This document shows positions 26,244 through 35,202 of a stretch of DNA of 64,000 bases, in pieces (positions within the stretch are counted from its first letter, which is position 1; every line of letters begins with the position of its first letter). This stretch comes from Gemmatimonadota bacterium (lineage in GTDB: Bacteria > Latescibacterota > UBA2968 > UBA8231). The stretch lies in the NCBI GenBank assembly GCA_018672475.1, contig JABHFS010000146.1:89694-153693 (forward strand), read 5' to 3'. Position numbers and translations under genes: made by a program. The notes under the pieces were generated by a model, which saw only the letters and a list, made by a program, of their open reading frames with translations, was not told the origin of the DNA and did no database searches.

Positions 26244-26522
26244 GGACGCAAGAAGATCGCTGCGATACTCACCACCTGTTTCACTCGATCCCATGCCGAA
26301 GTGATCCTCCCCAAGTTGATCAAGGGGTTTCCCACAGGCCATGGCATGCTGGAGCCGCAGGTGGACCTGGCATCGATCTATCTGGATCAGATCCACGAAG
26401 AAGATGTCTGCGCTCCGTTTGCCCGGGAACACGGTATTCCCATCTACCCAAGCATCATCAAAGCACTCACCCTGGGGGACGGGCGAGCAGTCCTGTTGAA
26501 TTAAGGTGAGAAATACGGTCAT
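26244..26522 (+). pseudogene. Remnant of an uncharacterised conserved protein
   Basis: About 87 codons read RKKIAAILTT, SHAEVILPKLIKGFPT, VDLASIYLDQ, AREHGIPIYPSI and KALTLG. They match the first third of a protein family that I recall from Planctomycetes-like genomes, where it continues GGDxLAVDGVLLIGEHG over some 400 residues; function unknown. Here the GGDRLAVDG stretch is replaced by GDGRAVLLN and a stop at 26502, and GEKYG follows in frame after the stop, so the gene is broken. The family assignment is from memory of the motif order and should be treated as probable. Confidence 0.55.
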
Positions 26523-26637
26523 TCAAAACCTCACTGGCCAATGGCAACGGTAGCGGTTGGCGCGGCGGCGGCTACGGAGGCGGTAGAGATCATTGGCCAG
26601 GCTTTTGTGGATGCGTTTGGGGATTAGATCGGACGCT

Positions 26638-26666
26638 ATCTATAGGCCATCTATAAACCATCTATT
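26638..26666. repeat. Three direct heptamer repeats at 11-base spacing
   Basis: ATCTATA at 26638, ATCTATA at 26649 and ATCTATT at 26660, i.e. one helical turn apart, upstream of the Gfo/Idh gene promoter region. They could be binding sites for a regulator. Confidence 0.4.
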
Positions 26667-26715
26667 AAAAGTAGTAGGAATACACGATAATTGTTTGACT
26701 CTGTAAGTATTGGCA

Positions 26716-26750
26716 GTCTAAGTTAGACGCTATGATAGTAGGAGTATACT
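26716..26750 (+). promoter_or_regulatory. Palindrome and possible promoter of the Gfo/Idh gene
   Basis: GTCTAA-G-TTAGAC (26716-26728) is a perfect palindrome. Its right arm TTAGAC is followed after 16 bases by TATACT (26745-26750), 47 bases before the start codon. The palindrome would cover the -35. Confidence 0.4.
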
Positions 26751-26797
26751 ACATCATTAGGATCGGTTAGAAACGCGTATAAACAAGGGGGTGAATT

Positions 26798-27967
26798 ATG
26801 GCAAAATACCGCACCGCAGTGATTGCTTGCGGCATTATTGGCCGCGTGCATGCACGTGGCTGGCTGGGAGTCGAAGGACAGCCTACTGAAATAGGTGCTT
26901 TAGCCGATACCAATTCCGATGCGCAAAAAGAATACGGTGACTTTTTCGAGGTCGGCGAAGAACACCGCTATGGCGACTATCGCGAAATGCTTGATAAAGA
27001 ACAGCCGGATTTCGTCGATGTGTGCTCTTGGCACCAAATGCACGCAGAGATGGTCATCGCCGCTGCGGCTAGAGGCCCCAAGGCGATACTCTGCCAAAAA
27101 CCAATGGCGGTTGATTTGCGCGAGGCCGACGACATGCTGACGGCATGCGCGCGTAATAATGTGAAGCTCATCATTGCCTATCAGCGGCCGCACCATGCGG
27201 TCTGGCTCAGGGCACGCGAGTTGGTGCGGGAGGGGGTTATCGGAAAAATTAGCCAAGTTCAGATGGCTTGCGGGGGAAACCTGCTCAACACCAACTCACA
27301 CAATATCCGTCTGGCGCTTTTTATGATGGATGAACCTGAGGTGGAGTGGGTGGTGGGTGCTGTGGAGCGGACTACTGAACTTGTCGAGCGCGGTTTGCCT
27401 GCTGAAGATGCCTGTATGGGGGTGGCTGGTTGTGCGAATGGCGCCAGTATTCTTATCATGGGGAATTTGGTTGGCGGTCTTGGCCAGGGGTGTCGGATTA
27501 TCGGCTCGGAGGGCATTATGGAACTCAGCACCGATCGCTTGCCCGATAGTGAAGTGCCAAGCGATGCGCCGATGTATATGCCCGAGGGCCCCTCCGCCCG
27601 CTACAACTGCGAATTTGGCACCGGCAGATATCTCAATGCTTCAACTGAGGGATGGCAAGAGATTGATGCGCCGATACACGATAGTTGGGCGCATCAGTGC
27701 CAAGAGGCGATTGATTGGGTCGAGGGTAAGATCGAGGCGCCGATCAGCGGTGGCGACAGGGGGCGGGCAGTGCAGGAAGTGATGATGGCGTTGTTTGAAT
27801 CTGCGCGAAAGCGACAACGCATTCATCTGCCCCTAAAAACGCGGGTCAACCCATTGAATCTAATGGTCGCCAATGGCGACTTGCCTGTAGAATGGCCGGG
27901 AGCCCATGAAACCCGCTCGAGCTTAGTGCGAGGCGAGGGCATGTCTTGGCACGATGAAAAAAAATAA
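26798..27967 (+). CDS. Gfo/Idh/MocA-family oxidoreductase
   Basis: NAD(P)-dependent sugar or cyclitol dehydrogenase-like protein, 389 residues, cytoplasmic. The Rossmann loop is ACGIIGRVHARG, with Cys in place of the first Gly. The motif usually reading EKP is QKP (LCQKPMA), with Gln for Glu. The C-terminal alpha/beta domain follows (GKISQVQMACGGN). The two motif changes are within the variation of this large family but may alter activity. The substrate is unknown. It stands alone between a region of gene remnants and a terminator and has a clear ribosome site (AAGGGGGTG). A palindrome and three short repeats lie upstream. Confidence 0.85.
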   Translation: MAKYRTAVIACGIIGRVHARGWLGVEGQPTEIGALADTNSDAQKEYGDFFEVGEEHRYGDYREMLDKEQPDFVDVCSWHQMHAEMVIAAAARGPKAILCQKPMAVDLREADDMLTACARNNVKLIIAYQRPHHAVWLRARELVREGVIGKISQVQMACGGNLLNTNSHNIRLALFMMDEPEVEWVVGAVERTTELVERGLPAEDACMGVAGCANGASILIMGNLVGGLGQGCRIIGSEGIMELSTDRLPDSEVPSDAPMYMPEGPSARYNCEFGTGRYLNASTEGWQEIDAPIHDSWAHQCQEAIDWVEGKIEAPISGGDRGRAVQEVMMALFESARKRQRIHLPLKTRVNPLNLMVANGDLPVEWPGAHETRSSLVRGEGMSWHDEKK

Positions 27968-27968
27968 C

Positions 27969-28000
27969 CTAAGATCGGAGAATCTTAGAAGTAGTTTTTT
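27969..28000 (+). terminator. Terminator after the Gfo/Idh gene
   Basis: Arms CTAAGAT / ATCTTAG with a 6-base loop and a run of six T shortly after. It begins 2 bases past the stop codon. Confidence 0.75.
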
Positions 28001-28028
28001 GCCATAGAAAATGAGGTGGCGAGAAAAG

Positions 28029-28082
28029 GATAAGGCGTCTGCGGTTTTGCCATAATTGGGCAAAAAGAGCAGACGCCTTATC
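28029..28082 (-). terminator. Long hairpin downstream of purT
   Basis: Perfect 14-base arms GATAAGGCGTCTGC / GCAGACGCCTTATC enclosing a second 7-base stem TTTTGCC / GGCAAAA. It lies 56 bases past the purT stop and is followed on the minus strand by CTTTTCTC. Probably terminates purT. Confidence 0.6.
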
Positions 28083-28137
28083 TATGTTTAGAGATGCTAA
28101 GCCGCTACAGGTAGCCCAGACGATGGTTTGTTTGCTG

Positions 28138-29319
28138 TCATAGAGTAATTTTAACGGCCCCGGAAGCTGTGCGGGCTTTGTGCAATGCTTCATCTAGGTC
28201 ATTGCCGCGCGCTAGGGCGACCCCCATGCGGCGTTTGCCGGCCACTTCGGGTTTGCCAAAGAGTCTGAGTTGCGTATCGGGTTGTTGTAGGGCTTTATCG
28301 AGCTGCCCGAACTGAACCTGTTGTGAAGTGCCTTCGACTAGGATGACGCTCGAAGCGGATGGGCCGTGTTGGGCGATATTGGGAATGGGTAAGCCAAGGA
28401 TGGCACGAGCATGCAGGGCAAATTCCGAGAGATCCTGAGAAATTAGTGTGACCATGCCGGTATCGTGTGGGCGCGGCGATACTTCGCTGAAATAGACATC
28501 GTCGCCTTTGACGAAGAGTTCGACGCCAAATAAACCCCGGCCGCCCAGGCCGTCGGTGATCGAGCGGGCGATATGTTCCGCTTCGCTACGGGCCTTATCA
28601 CTCATCGGCTGTGGTTGCCACGACTCGCGATAATCGCCGTCAATTTGCATATGGCCGATGGGCGCACAGAAACTCGTGCCGCCTTCGTGGCGCACGGTGA
28701 GCAGGGTGATCTCGTAGTCAAAGTCGACAAAACCTTCTATGATCACGGTGCCGGCCCCAGCGCGACCGCCCTCCTGCGCGTAGTTCCAGCTCTTGGCGAT
28801 ATCAGCTTCTTCACGAACGGTGCTTTGTCCCTTGCCCGATGAACTCATAATGGGCTTGATGACACAGGGCATGCCGATCGCTTCGATCGCCGCGCGATAG
28901 TCCTCTTCGGTCGAGGCGAAACGGTAGGCGGAGGTTTTGAGCTGGAGCTCCTCGGCGGCGAGCCGGCGAATCCCCTCGCGGTTCATCGTCAGGCGGGTAG
29001 CTCTGGCGGTCGGGATGATATGGAAGCCTTCTTGCTCTAATTCGACCAGGGTATCGGTGGCGATCGCCTCGATTTCGGGCACGACCAAGTCTGGTTTTTC
29101 TTCTTCGATGATTTTGCGCAGCGCCGTGCCGTCGAGCATGCTAATCGTATAGGAACGGTGGGCGACCTGCATGGCCGGTGCATTTTCGTAGCGATCGACG
29201 GCGACAACCTCAACTCCGAGTCGCTGCAGCTCGATCACGACTTCCTTGCCCAATTCGCCTGAACCGCACATAAGGACTTTAGTCGCCGTGGGAGATAGTG
29301 GGGTGCCAAGGGTACTCAT
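28138..29319 (-). CDS. purT: Formate-dependent phosphoribosylglycinamide formyltransferase
   Basis: PurT catalyses the third step of purine synthesis, formylating GAR with formate and ATP in place of formyl-tetrahydrofolate. ATP-grasp enzyme of 393 residues. Visible are the N-terminal [19 protein letters not shown], the [13 protein letters not shown] segment, MSSSGKGQS (ATP loop), [16 protein letters not shown] and [25 protein letters not shown]. All family blocks are present and the length is standard. A GGAGGAAAT ribosome site precedes the ATG. It is a single gene, flanked downstream by a long hairpin and upstream by MsrAB on the same strand, with about 150 bases between. Confidence 0.97.
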   Translation of the reverse strand: MSTLGTPLSPTATKVLMCGSGELGKEVVIELQRLGVEVVAVDRYENAPAMQVAHRSYTISMLDGTALRKIIEEEKPDLVVPEIEAIATDTLVELEQEGFHIIPTARATRLTMNREGIRRLAAEELQLKTSAYRFASTEEDYRAAIEAIGMPCVIKPIMSSSGKGQSTVREEADIAKSWNYAQEGGRAGAGTVIIEGFVDFDYEITLLTVRHEGGTSFCAPIGHMQIDGDYRESWQPQPMSDKARSEAEHIARSITDGLGGRGLFGVELFVKGDDVYFSEVSPRPHDTGMVTLISQDLSEFALHARAILGLPIPNIAQHGPSASSVILVEGTSQQVQFGQLDKALQQPDTQLRLFGKPEVAGKRRMGVALARGNDLDEALHKARTASGAVKITL

Positions 29320-29430
29320 GGTATTTCCTCCGAGGGGTGTTAGGCTGGGTGGATCGTTCTCTTTAATAGACCAAACGAGGTTGGGCAGATGGCAAAAAAG
29401 AGCGTGGGGAAGTGGGGAAATATAGGATCT

Positions 29431-29460
29431 GGTTGCCCCGTGATCAATTACGAGGCAACC
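29431..29460 (-). terminator. Hairpin after msrAB
   Basis: GGTTGCC / GGCAACC with inner CGT / ACG, 11 bases past the msrAB stop on the minus strand. There is no strong T-tract, so it is a probable rather than certain terminator. Confidence 0.5.
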
Positions 29461-29471
29461 AGTGTATCGCG

Positions 29472-30527
29472 TTATTCAAAGAGTGGTAGATAATCTCCAT
29501 ACCCTTCATCGGCCAATTGCTCCGTCGGCACAAAGCGTAACGATGCCGAATTTATACAGTAGCGCAACCCCGTTGGTGCCGGACCGTCTTCAAAAACATG
29601 GCCGAGGTGTGAATCGCCAAATTTACTGCGCACTTCGACACGGGTCATAAAAAGTGCATTGTCGCGGTGTTCGACGATGTGTTCGGCTTCGAGTGATTGC
29701 GTGAAGCTCGGCCATCCGGTGCCGGATTTGAACTTATGCATAGAGCTAAAAAGCGGCTCACCGGATGCTATATCAACGTAGATTCCTGCGGCTTTATTGT
29801 CCCAATAGGCGTTGCGAAAAGGCCGCTCGGTTGCGTCTTCCTGGGTGACCTGGTATTGCAAGTCGGTGAGTTTGGCGCGCAGCTCGTCCATCGGCGGTTT
29901 TTTATAAGGCTTGCTCGTGGTTGGCATAGGTAGATCTTTTTCCCAGGTCGCGGCGATAAAGCGATCCCGTCCTGACCCTTGGCGATAGCTGTTATAATGG
30001 CGGCGGTTTTTCTTGTGATAATCTTGGTGATCGTCTTCGGCGGTATAGAAAGTCACGGCTGGGCGAATTGGGGTGACGATCTCTTTGTCGAAGCGGCCCG
30101 ATTCAATCAGGGCTTGCTTGCTGGCCGCGGCCAATTGACGTTGCTCTTCACCGTGGTAGAAAATTGCCGAAGTGTATTGGTGCCCGCGGTCGTAAAACGA
30201 GCCACCAGAATCGGTGGGGTCGAATTGCCGCCAATAGATATCGAGCAGTTGTTGGTACGATATTTTCTTGGGATTAAAAGTAATCTCTACGGACTCTATG
30301 TGTTTGGTCCTACCTGAGGAAACCTGCTTGTAGCTCGGATTTTCCTTTTCGCCCCCGGTATAGCCCGATATTGCAGAGATGACGCCCTCGACTTTGTCAA
30401 AGGGGGCTTCGATACACCAAAAACACCCGCCGGCAAAGGTAGCTTTGGCGTAGGGTTGCGCAGGACTTTTACTAGGGGTTAAAGAAAATAGCAACAGGCT
30501 GATCAGGCCGGTTAATTTGAAAGTCAT
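29472..30527 (-). CDS. msrAB: Exported methionine sulfoxide reductase MsrA-MsrB fusion
   Basis: Repairs both S- and R-methionine sulfoxide in oxidised proteins. A signal peptide ([15 protein letters not shown]) directs it to the periplasm or envelope. MsrA domain: catalytic Cys in GGCFWC, with the GYTGG and EDDHQDYH blocks. MsrB domain: [24 protein letters not shown], catalytic Cys in [11 protein letters not shown]. The four zinc-binding cysteines of many MsrB proteins are absent ([13 protein letters not shown] in place of VCxxCGxxLF), as in the zinc-free MsrB of PilB-type fusions. Length 351 fits a two-domain fusion without the thioredoxin-like third domain of PilB. An AGAAGGAAA ribosome site precedes the ATG. 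Confidence 0.95.
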   Translation of the reverse strand: MTFKLTGLISLLLFSLTPSKSPAQPYAKATFAGGCFWCIEAPFDKVEGVISAISGYTGGEKENPSYKQVSSGRTKHIESVEITFNPKKISYQQLLDIYWRQFDPTDSGGSFYDRGHQYTSAIFYHGEEQRQLAAASKQALIESGRFDKEIVTPIRPAVTFYTAEDDHQDYHKKNRRHYNSYRQGSGRDRFIAATWEKDLPMPTTSKPYKKPPMDELRAKLTDLQYQVTQEDATERPFRNAYWDNKAAGIYVDIASGEPLFSSMHKFKSGTGWPSFTQSLEAEHIVEHRDNALFMTRVEVRSKFGDSHLGHVFEDGPAPTGLRYCINSASLRFVPTEQLADEGYGDYLPLFE

Positions 30528-30626
30528 AGTGATTTTTCCTTCTGTGGGCTCTTGTGAATATCATCTTGCACTTATAGAACTTAGCAAATAGATATCACGG
30601 GGAAATCACAAAAAATTAAAAAAGCA

Positions 30627-30655
30627 TTGACTATGTCCGTTTGCGATTTCATTGT
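30627..30655 (+). promoter_or_regulatory. Possible promoter of the ABC exporter operon
   Basis: TTGACT, 17 bases, CATTGT, 27 bases before the GTG start of the ATPase gene. The -10 is poor. Confidence 0.35.
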
Positions 30656-30682
30656 TAAGGCCCTTGTTGGAGGAAAATATCT

Positions 30683-31375
30683 GTGATTGAAATTGAAAAT
30701 CTACAAAAGAAATATGCTGGTAATTGGGCATTGCGGGGTATTTCCCTGCAAATTGCAGCGGGCAAAGTTACCGGGATATTGGGTGAAAATGGCAGTGGTA
30801 AGAGTACTTTGTTCAAAATACTTGCAGGGGTGGTTCGGCCATCGGGCGGGCATGTGAGCATACGGGGTGAGTCCCTGGGGGTTAATACCCGTAGGCAGAC
30901 GGCTTATTTGCCGGAGGTCGATCCTTTTTACAATTGGATGCAAGTCGGCGAGCAATTGCAGTTTCTCGCCAGTTTCTACGCCGGTTGGGATTGGAATAAG
31001 ACGGATGAATTATTGCAGTTTATGGGCATTTCTAAGGATGTAAGAATCGGCACCTTGTCCAAGGGGCAAAAAGCCCGCTTGAAAGTTATTAGCGGTTTTT
31101 GTTGGTCGAATAACCTAGTGCTTATGGACGAACCGTTCAACGGCATCGATCCACCGTCGAGAAAGAAGATATTACAAGCTGTTTTTGGTGAATTCCGCTA
31201 TGGGGAGCAGCAGGCCATCGTCATTTCGACACACTTAGTGAGCGAGGTCGAGGAATTTATCGACGATGTGGTGTATTTGCGAGACGGGGAAATTGCTTTA
31301 ATGGGTAGTGCGCAAACATTGCGCGAGCAGCGCTCGCAATCCCTTTCGGACATCTTTGCAGAGGTGGTGGCATGA
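30683..31375 (+). CDS. ABC transporter ATP-binding protein
   Basis: Nucleotide-binding subunit of an ABC exporter, 230 residues. Walker A is GENGSGKST, Walker B LVLMDEPFNGID, switch His in ISTHLVSEVEE. The signature motif reads LSKGQKARL, a common variant of LSGGQ in the YtrB/CcmA-like ABC-2 group. The GTG start is supported by GGAGG 9 bases upstream. The permease gene starts inside its last codon (ATGA overlap), so the two are coupled. The substrate is unknown; the operon also encodes a DUF4097-like lipoprotein, which suggests an envelope or antimicrobial-stress role by inference only. Confidence 0.92.
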   Translation: MIEIENLQKKYAGNWALRGISLQIAAGKVTGILGENGSGKSTLFKILAGVVRPSGGHVSIRGESLGVNTRRQTAYLPEVDPFYNWMQVGEQLQFLASFYAGWDWNKTDELLQFMGISKDVRIGTLSKGQKARLKVISGFCWSNNLVLMDEPFNGIDPPSRKKILQAVFGEFRYGEQQAIVISTHLVSEVEEFIDDVVYLRDGEIALMGSAQTLREQRSQSLSDIFAEVVA

Positions 31376-32112
31376 GACCATTTGCCGTGTTATACCTTAA
31401 AGAATTTAAGGACAACCTGAATACCGTCGCTCTGCTTTGGGTGGCTACGTTCGCCATTGGCCTTTACGCCATAAGCCAACAAGCCGAGGCGGGTATTTGG
31501 GTGTCGATATTAGCGGCGAGCCCCTACATGGGGGTCTTGATATTACCTTTTTTGCTCGCGCAATCCTTCGCCAGTGAAATAAAAGCACAAACAAATTATC
31601 AATTATTGGCCCTACCTATAGCTCGTTGGCAGGTGGGACTGAGCAAAGTTGCGGTGGTGGTTACGGCGGGATCGGGGATCTGGTTGTTCACTACGGGGGC
31701 CATTCATTGGCTGGCTATTGGTTTTGATGAAAGCGATATGACCTTTTTGCAAGGATCGAAATTGCAGGGCATTGATATTTGGGTACTGAGCGGATTGGGT
31801 TACCATGCTTTTGCATTGTTGTTGCTGGGCATTGCTTGTGTCATGGAGGGGGCCAAACAATACATAAAAAAACGGCGAAGATTGCTTGGTTTGGGTGTGT
31901 TTATAGCCTGTTTTTGGGTGTATTTCAAATTCACCGGTGAGCTTTCGATAGATTTGGGTGATTTGGGGGTCTATTCGCTTGAATCCGAATTTTTGCACAG
32001 CGATGAACCTATGCAAGCCCCCATTGCAGGCTTGTTGTATACGGCGGTGATGGGAATCGGGTTTATAGCTATAGGGTTGGGTTTGTACGATCGCTTTGCT
32101 GAAGTAGACTAA
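31372..32112 (+). CDS. ABC-2 type transporter permease
   Basis: Membrane subunit of 246 residues paired with the preceding ATPase. About six hydrophobic segments are visible (for example VALLWVATFAIGLYAI, AASPYMGVLILPFLLAQSFA, VVVTAGSGIWLFTTGA, YHAFALLLLGIACVM, LLYTAVMGIGFIAIGLGLY). The FLLAQSFASEIKAQTNYQLLALP stretch is typical of ABC-2 permeases, in which the ATPase-contact segment follows the second helix. The start overlaps the ATPase stop by 4 bases. There is a 15-base gap to the next gene. Confidence 0.85.
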   Translation: MRPFAVLYLKEFKDNLNTVALLWVATFAIGLYAISQQAEAGIWVSILAASPYMGVLILPFLLAQSFASEIKAQTNYQLLALPIARWQVGLSKVAVVVTAGSGIWLFTTGAIHWLAIGFDESDMTFLQGSKLQGIDIWVLSGLGYHAFALLLLGIACVMEGAKQYIKKRRRLLGLGVFIACFWVYFKFTGELSIDLGDLGVYSLESEFLHSDEPMQAPIAGLLYTAVMGIGFIAIGLGLYDRFAEVD

Positions 32113-32127
32113 AAAAGAGAGGCAAAA

Positions 32128-32993
32128 TTGCATTCACATTCAAAGTTAAGCCGATTATTGTGTGTTATGGGGGGGCTCTTTTGAGCTGTGGGCCGACTTG
32201 GAGTGCTGAAGGCGAAATGTTGCAAATAAGCAAGAGCGTTGATTTTGGGGATGCCGAGAGCGTGGAAATTGAGGTGGAGCTACGAGTGGGTGAATTGACC
32301 TTGCTTGCAATGGATGGGACGGGGCTAAATGGGAATTTCCGCTTCAGCTCTGGGCATGGAGAACCCCAAATTGATTATCAAGTAGAGGGTCGCCGAGGCG
32401 TCCTGCGCATCACCGAAGCGGGTAGCAATGGTAACGATCGATCGGTCGATTTGGAGGGCGATCTCGAAGATGGCTTCAACTGGAATTTTTCCGATCACGA
32501 GACGATGTGGGATATACAGTTGGGGCACGGTCAGCCCTTGGTCGTCGAGGTGAATGCGGGGGCGATGGCCGGGACGATTGATCTGCGCGGCCTAAGTCTG
32601 CAAAGCTTTAAATTGGAAACGGGTGCAGGGGATATCGATCTTGATTTGAGGGGGGGGTGGTTGGGCAATTCCGAGGTGGAGATCGATGTTGGCGTCGGTG
32701 AACTTGAACTGCTATTACCAGAAGGTATGGGTTTGGCGTTAGTGCTCGAAAGTGGGATCGGTAGTGTCGATATAGAAGGGTTAGAGAAACTCGCAGGAGA
32801 GCAGATGGAGACCGAAGGGGTTCGCATGCCTTTTTGGGGCGTGGAGATCAAACCGGAAAGCGGTGGTTGGTTTGATCGCCACCTTGGTCAAAACGGTGTT
32901 TGGACCAACGAAAGTTATGGGCAGAGTACAACGAATTTAAGGCTCCGCGTCAAAGTGGGGGTTGGGCAATTGCGGGTCAGGGTCAAGGATTGA
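32128..32993 (+). CDS. DUF4097/toast-rack-like lipoprotein with start split by a poly-G tract
   Basis: The main frame (from about 32176) encodes some 270 residues of repeated short beta strands (VEIEVELRVGELTLLAM, LETGAGDIDLDLRG, VEIDVGVGELELLLP, LESGIGSVDIEGL), the pattern of DUF4097/LiaF-type toast-rack domains. In this frame there is no good start. One frame over, a TTG at 32128 with AGAGAGG before it opens HSHSKLSRLLCVMGG and runs into a stop just after a run of seven G (32169-32175). One extra G would join both into a proper lipoprotein signal ending GGALLSC. This is a real frameshift, slippage-controlled expression, or a homopolymer read error. The gene belongs to the ABC exporter operon. 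Confidence 0.6.
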
Positions 32994-33171
32994 TTCGCAA
33001 TTACGCGATAGCCGATCCTGGTGAAAAGGAATTTTTCTCAGCGATTTAGCCTATTTAAGCCTAAATGCAGACAATAAAAGGAGAATGCAGATAATTGTAA
33101 ATCATTGTTTTTCATTTGATTAAGAATGGTTTATATTTGGGCGGTAGGAATAATCGCAGGGGATGCATATT

Positions 33172-33435
33172 ATGGATATTGCCAATATTACCTTGTTGCA
33201 AATTATCGTGGTGTGGGTTGCAGGGGCGGGTATTGCTTTAATTGGTGCTATGGTAAAAGGTGGGGGTAAGTTGGTTACTTCCTATTTTCTGCTAAGTTTT
33301 TTATTAGGGCCGATTGCGATTGTATGGCTGATCTTTGATGGTCGCAAAGCCTGTCCATTTTGCCATAACATCTTAAAGCCAAGCCTCAAAGTCTGCCCGC
33401 ATTGTGACCATCGCTTAGTATATCCCCATCTGTAA
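33172..33435 (+). CDS. Small membrane protein with C-terminal zinc ribbon
   Basis: A protein of 87 residues: two membrane segments (about residues 5-25 and 37-55) followed by CPFCHNILKPSLKVCPHC, a CxxC...CxxC zinc ribbon, at the cytoplasmic or membrane face. The ATG at 33172 is chosen because GCAGGGGA stands 9 bases before it; the ATG at 33163 would be too close. A good terminator follows. The family is not recognised by name; similar short membrane-plus-zinc-ribbon proteins are widespread and uncharacterised. Confidence 0.7.
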   Translation: MDIANITLLQIIVVWVAGAGIALIGAMVKGGGKLVTSYFLLSFLLGPIAIVWLIFDGRKACPFCHNILKPSLKVCPHCDHRLVYPHL

Positions 33436-33459
33436 TTTTTATTTTTCCGACTTAGCATG

Positions 33460-33492
33460 AGCGTTGTCCCACTTGGGAGAGCGCTTTTTTTC
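33460..33492 (+). terminator. Intrinsic terminator
   Basis: AGCG...TCCC / GGGA...CGCT two-part stem followed by eight T, 25 bases after the zinc-ribbon gene. Confidence 0.65.
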
Positions 33493-33720
33493 TTAATTGG
33501 CCGAGTTAATGAAATGCGCTACCTGGTTATCTGCCTTGTAGTTAGGATTTTCTCTTTGGCATCCTGGGGTTTTCTCGAAATTTGCAAATAGGGTTCGGGT
33601 CAATACCGGTGAACTCATCTGCGCATTCAATATCTCAACCAATCGACTGTTCATGCGGACTGTCTGAGTTGAGTATTTTAGAAGCCTTCGAAGACAAGTC
33701 GAGCGTATAGCGGCGATTCT
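33493..33720. other. Non-coding gap between terminator and Omp85-type gene
   Basis: No gene or convincing signal seen over 228 bases at the 3' end of the convergent outer-membrane protein gene. Confidence 0.4.
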
Positions 33721-35202
33721 TTAGAAATACTGCCCCAAGCCGATGGACACCTGCCAAGCGTCAACGCTGACCCCATAGGCTATATCGCCGCGAAACACCG
33801 GGGTATTGTAGATTTTAGGCAAACCCAAGCGAAAACCAAATCCTGGAGAGTACTCCAGATTTGGTTTTTCTATATCCGGGGTCCAAGCTGCGCCAATATC
33901 CAAAAAAGCGGCGCAGGCTAGCACATACCAGGGATCGCGGATTAGCGTCGGGCGGGCTTCTATATTGATGCGCAATCTCCTGTTGCCGTTAAGGCGCCGC
34001 GGGGCGAATCCCCGCAACCCACGCTCTAGGCCGAGTAGAAATTGCGCGGCGTCCTCGCTGCGGTGTATCGCTTCCCAAGAAATATGCATGGCCAGTGAAT
34101 GTACTGATCCTATTCTGGTATAGGTTCTGAGGCTTGCAAGGGCGGATAGGTTGTATATTCCAGCCCCATCCAATCGTGTCGATGCGTATAAATTCATTTG
34201 TGTGAAAGTGCGCGTCGTCGGTTGTAAGCGCGGGGCGAGTTGGATTTGATAAAAAGAAAAGGTGCGGTCCGAGCCCCATGCTTTATGGGTCATCCCCCAG
34301 TGTAGTGATAGCCAACTGCCGGCTTGCAGGTCTTCCAAGGGACCGAGATCGTTAATAAAACGGCGACGGATATAATTGGGTCTCCAGATCAGCAAACCCA
34401 TACTGGGAATGGTGCGGGTGCGGTTATTGGGGGCGTAGGAAAAGGGCGAACTGGCGTCGAAGCGCCGTTGGGAAACGCCGAGTTGGAATGAGGGGCGTAT
34501 TTTAGTGTGCTGGCCAAAGGATCGAGTTATCCAGAGGCGGCCGTTGTTGATGCGGTCGCTGTAGCGCTGGTCAAGCTCACCGTTGGAGTATAAACGCTGC
34601 ACGCTTTGCCGGCTGGCCAGGGACAGGCCATAGGCCCGCTGGTCGGCTAAGGTGGCAAAAGGGCGGGCAACCTCGATCGAGAAGTTGTGCCCTTCGGCAC
34701 CGGCGCCGATACGGCTAGAAAGGGAATGGCGAGTGCCGGCCAAGCGCGGTTCTGTAAAATCAATATCGAGCCAATAGCCGGAGATCGCGCGGTTTTCCAA
34801 GGTCGTCCGCAGGCTTTGGCCGCGTCCGAAAAGATTGTAGTCGAGTCCTACAAGGCCAATGCTCAATTGGTCTAATTGTCCCGATACCAAAGGGGACAAA
34901 GCGCGGGAGTACAGGTCTTCGACAGTAACGGTTACAATGGCTTCACCATGCTCTTCAGCATGGCGGATATCAACTTCGCCAATGAAAAACAGGCGTCTGA
35001 GATTGCGGGCGGATTCTACGAATAGCGTTGTATCGATCTGATCGCCGGTTGCAAAAAGTAACTCCCTGCGGATAATCTGCACATCGGTGCGCTGGTTGCC
35101 CTCAATGACAATGCGCTGGATGCGGACCGTGTCTGTGAGGCTCCAAGCATTCGTAGCGGATACGAAAATCAAGAAAAGGAAGATAACAGGTCGTGAACTC
35201 AT
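33721..35202 (-). CDS. Omp85/BamA-superfamily outer-membrane protein with one POTRA domain
   Basis: Outer-membrane beta-barrel protein of 493 residues. It has a signal peptide (VIFLFLIFVSATNAWS), one POTRA domain (about 25-95: VRIQRIVIEGNQRTDVQIIRREL), then a 16-strand-like barrel of alternating polar and hydrophobic strands. The loop-6 motif of the family is seen as LRGFAPRRLNGNRR. It ends in Phe, as outer-membrane proteins do. With one POTRA it is shorter than BamA (five) or TamA (three) and resembles the minimal members of the superfamily; its cargo is unknown. Its start overlaps the stop of a 37-residue membrane peptide gene by 4 bases. Confidence 0.85.
   Translation of the reverse strand: MSSRPVIFLFLIFVSATNAWSLTDTVRIQRIVIEGNQRTDVQIIRRELLFATGDQIDTTLFVESARNLRRLFFIGEVDIRHAEEHGEAIVTVTVEDLYSRALSPLVSGQLDQLSIGLVGLDYNLFGRGQSLRTTLENRAISGYWLDIDFTEPRLAGTRHSLSSRIGAGAEGHNFSIEVARPFATLADQRAYGLSLASRQSVQRLYSNGELDQRYSDRINNGRLWITRSFGQHTKIRPSFQLGVSQRRFDASSPFSYAPNNRTRTIPSMGLLIWRPNYIRRRFINDLGPLEDLQAGSWLSLHWGMTHKAWGSDRTFSFYQIQLAPRLQPTTRTFTQMNLYASTRLDGAGIYNLSALASLRTYTRIGSVHSLAMHISWEAIHRSEDAAQFLLGLERGLRGFAPRRLNGNRRLRINIEARPTLIRDPWYVLACAAFLDIGAAWTPDIEKPNLEYSPGFGFRLGLPKIYNTPVFRGDIAYGVSVDAWQVSIGLGQYF

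Noticed and set aside
27969..28193. 74-codon minus-strand open frame past the purT stop
   Set aside because: It covers two terminator hairpins and the end of purT in another frame; no motif or ribosome site.
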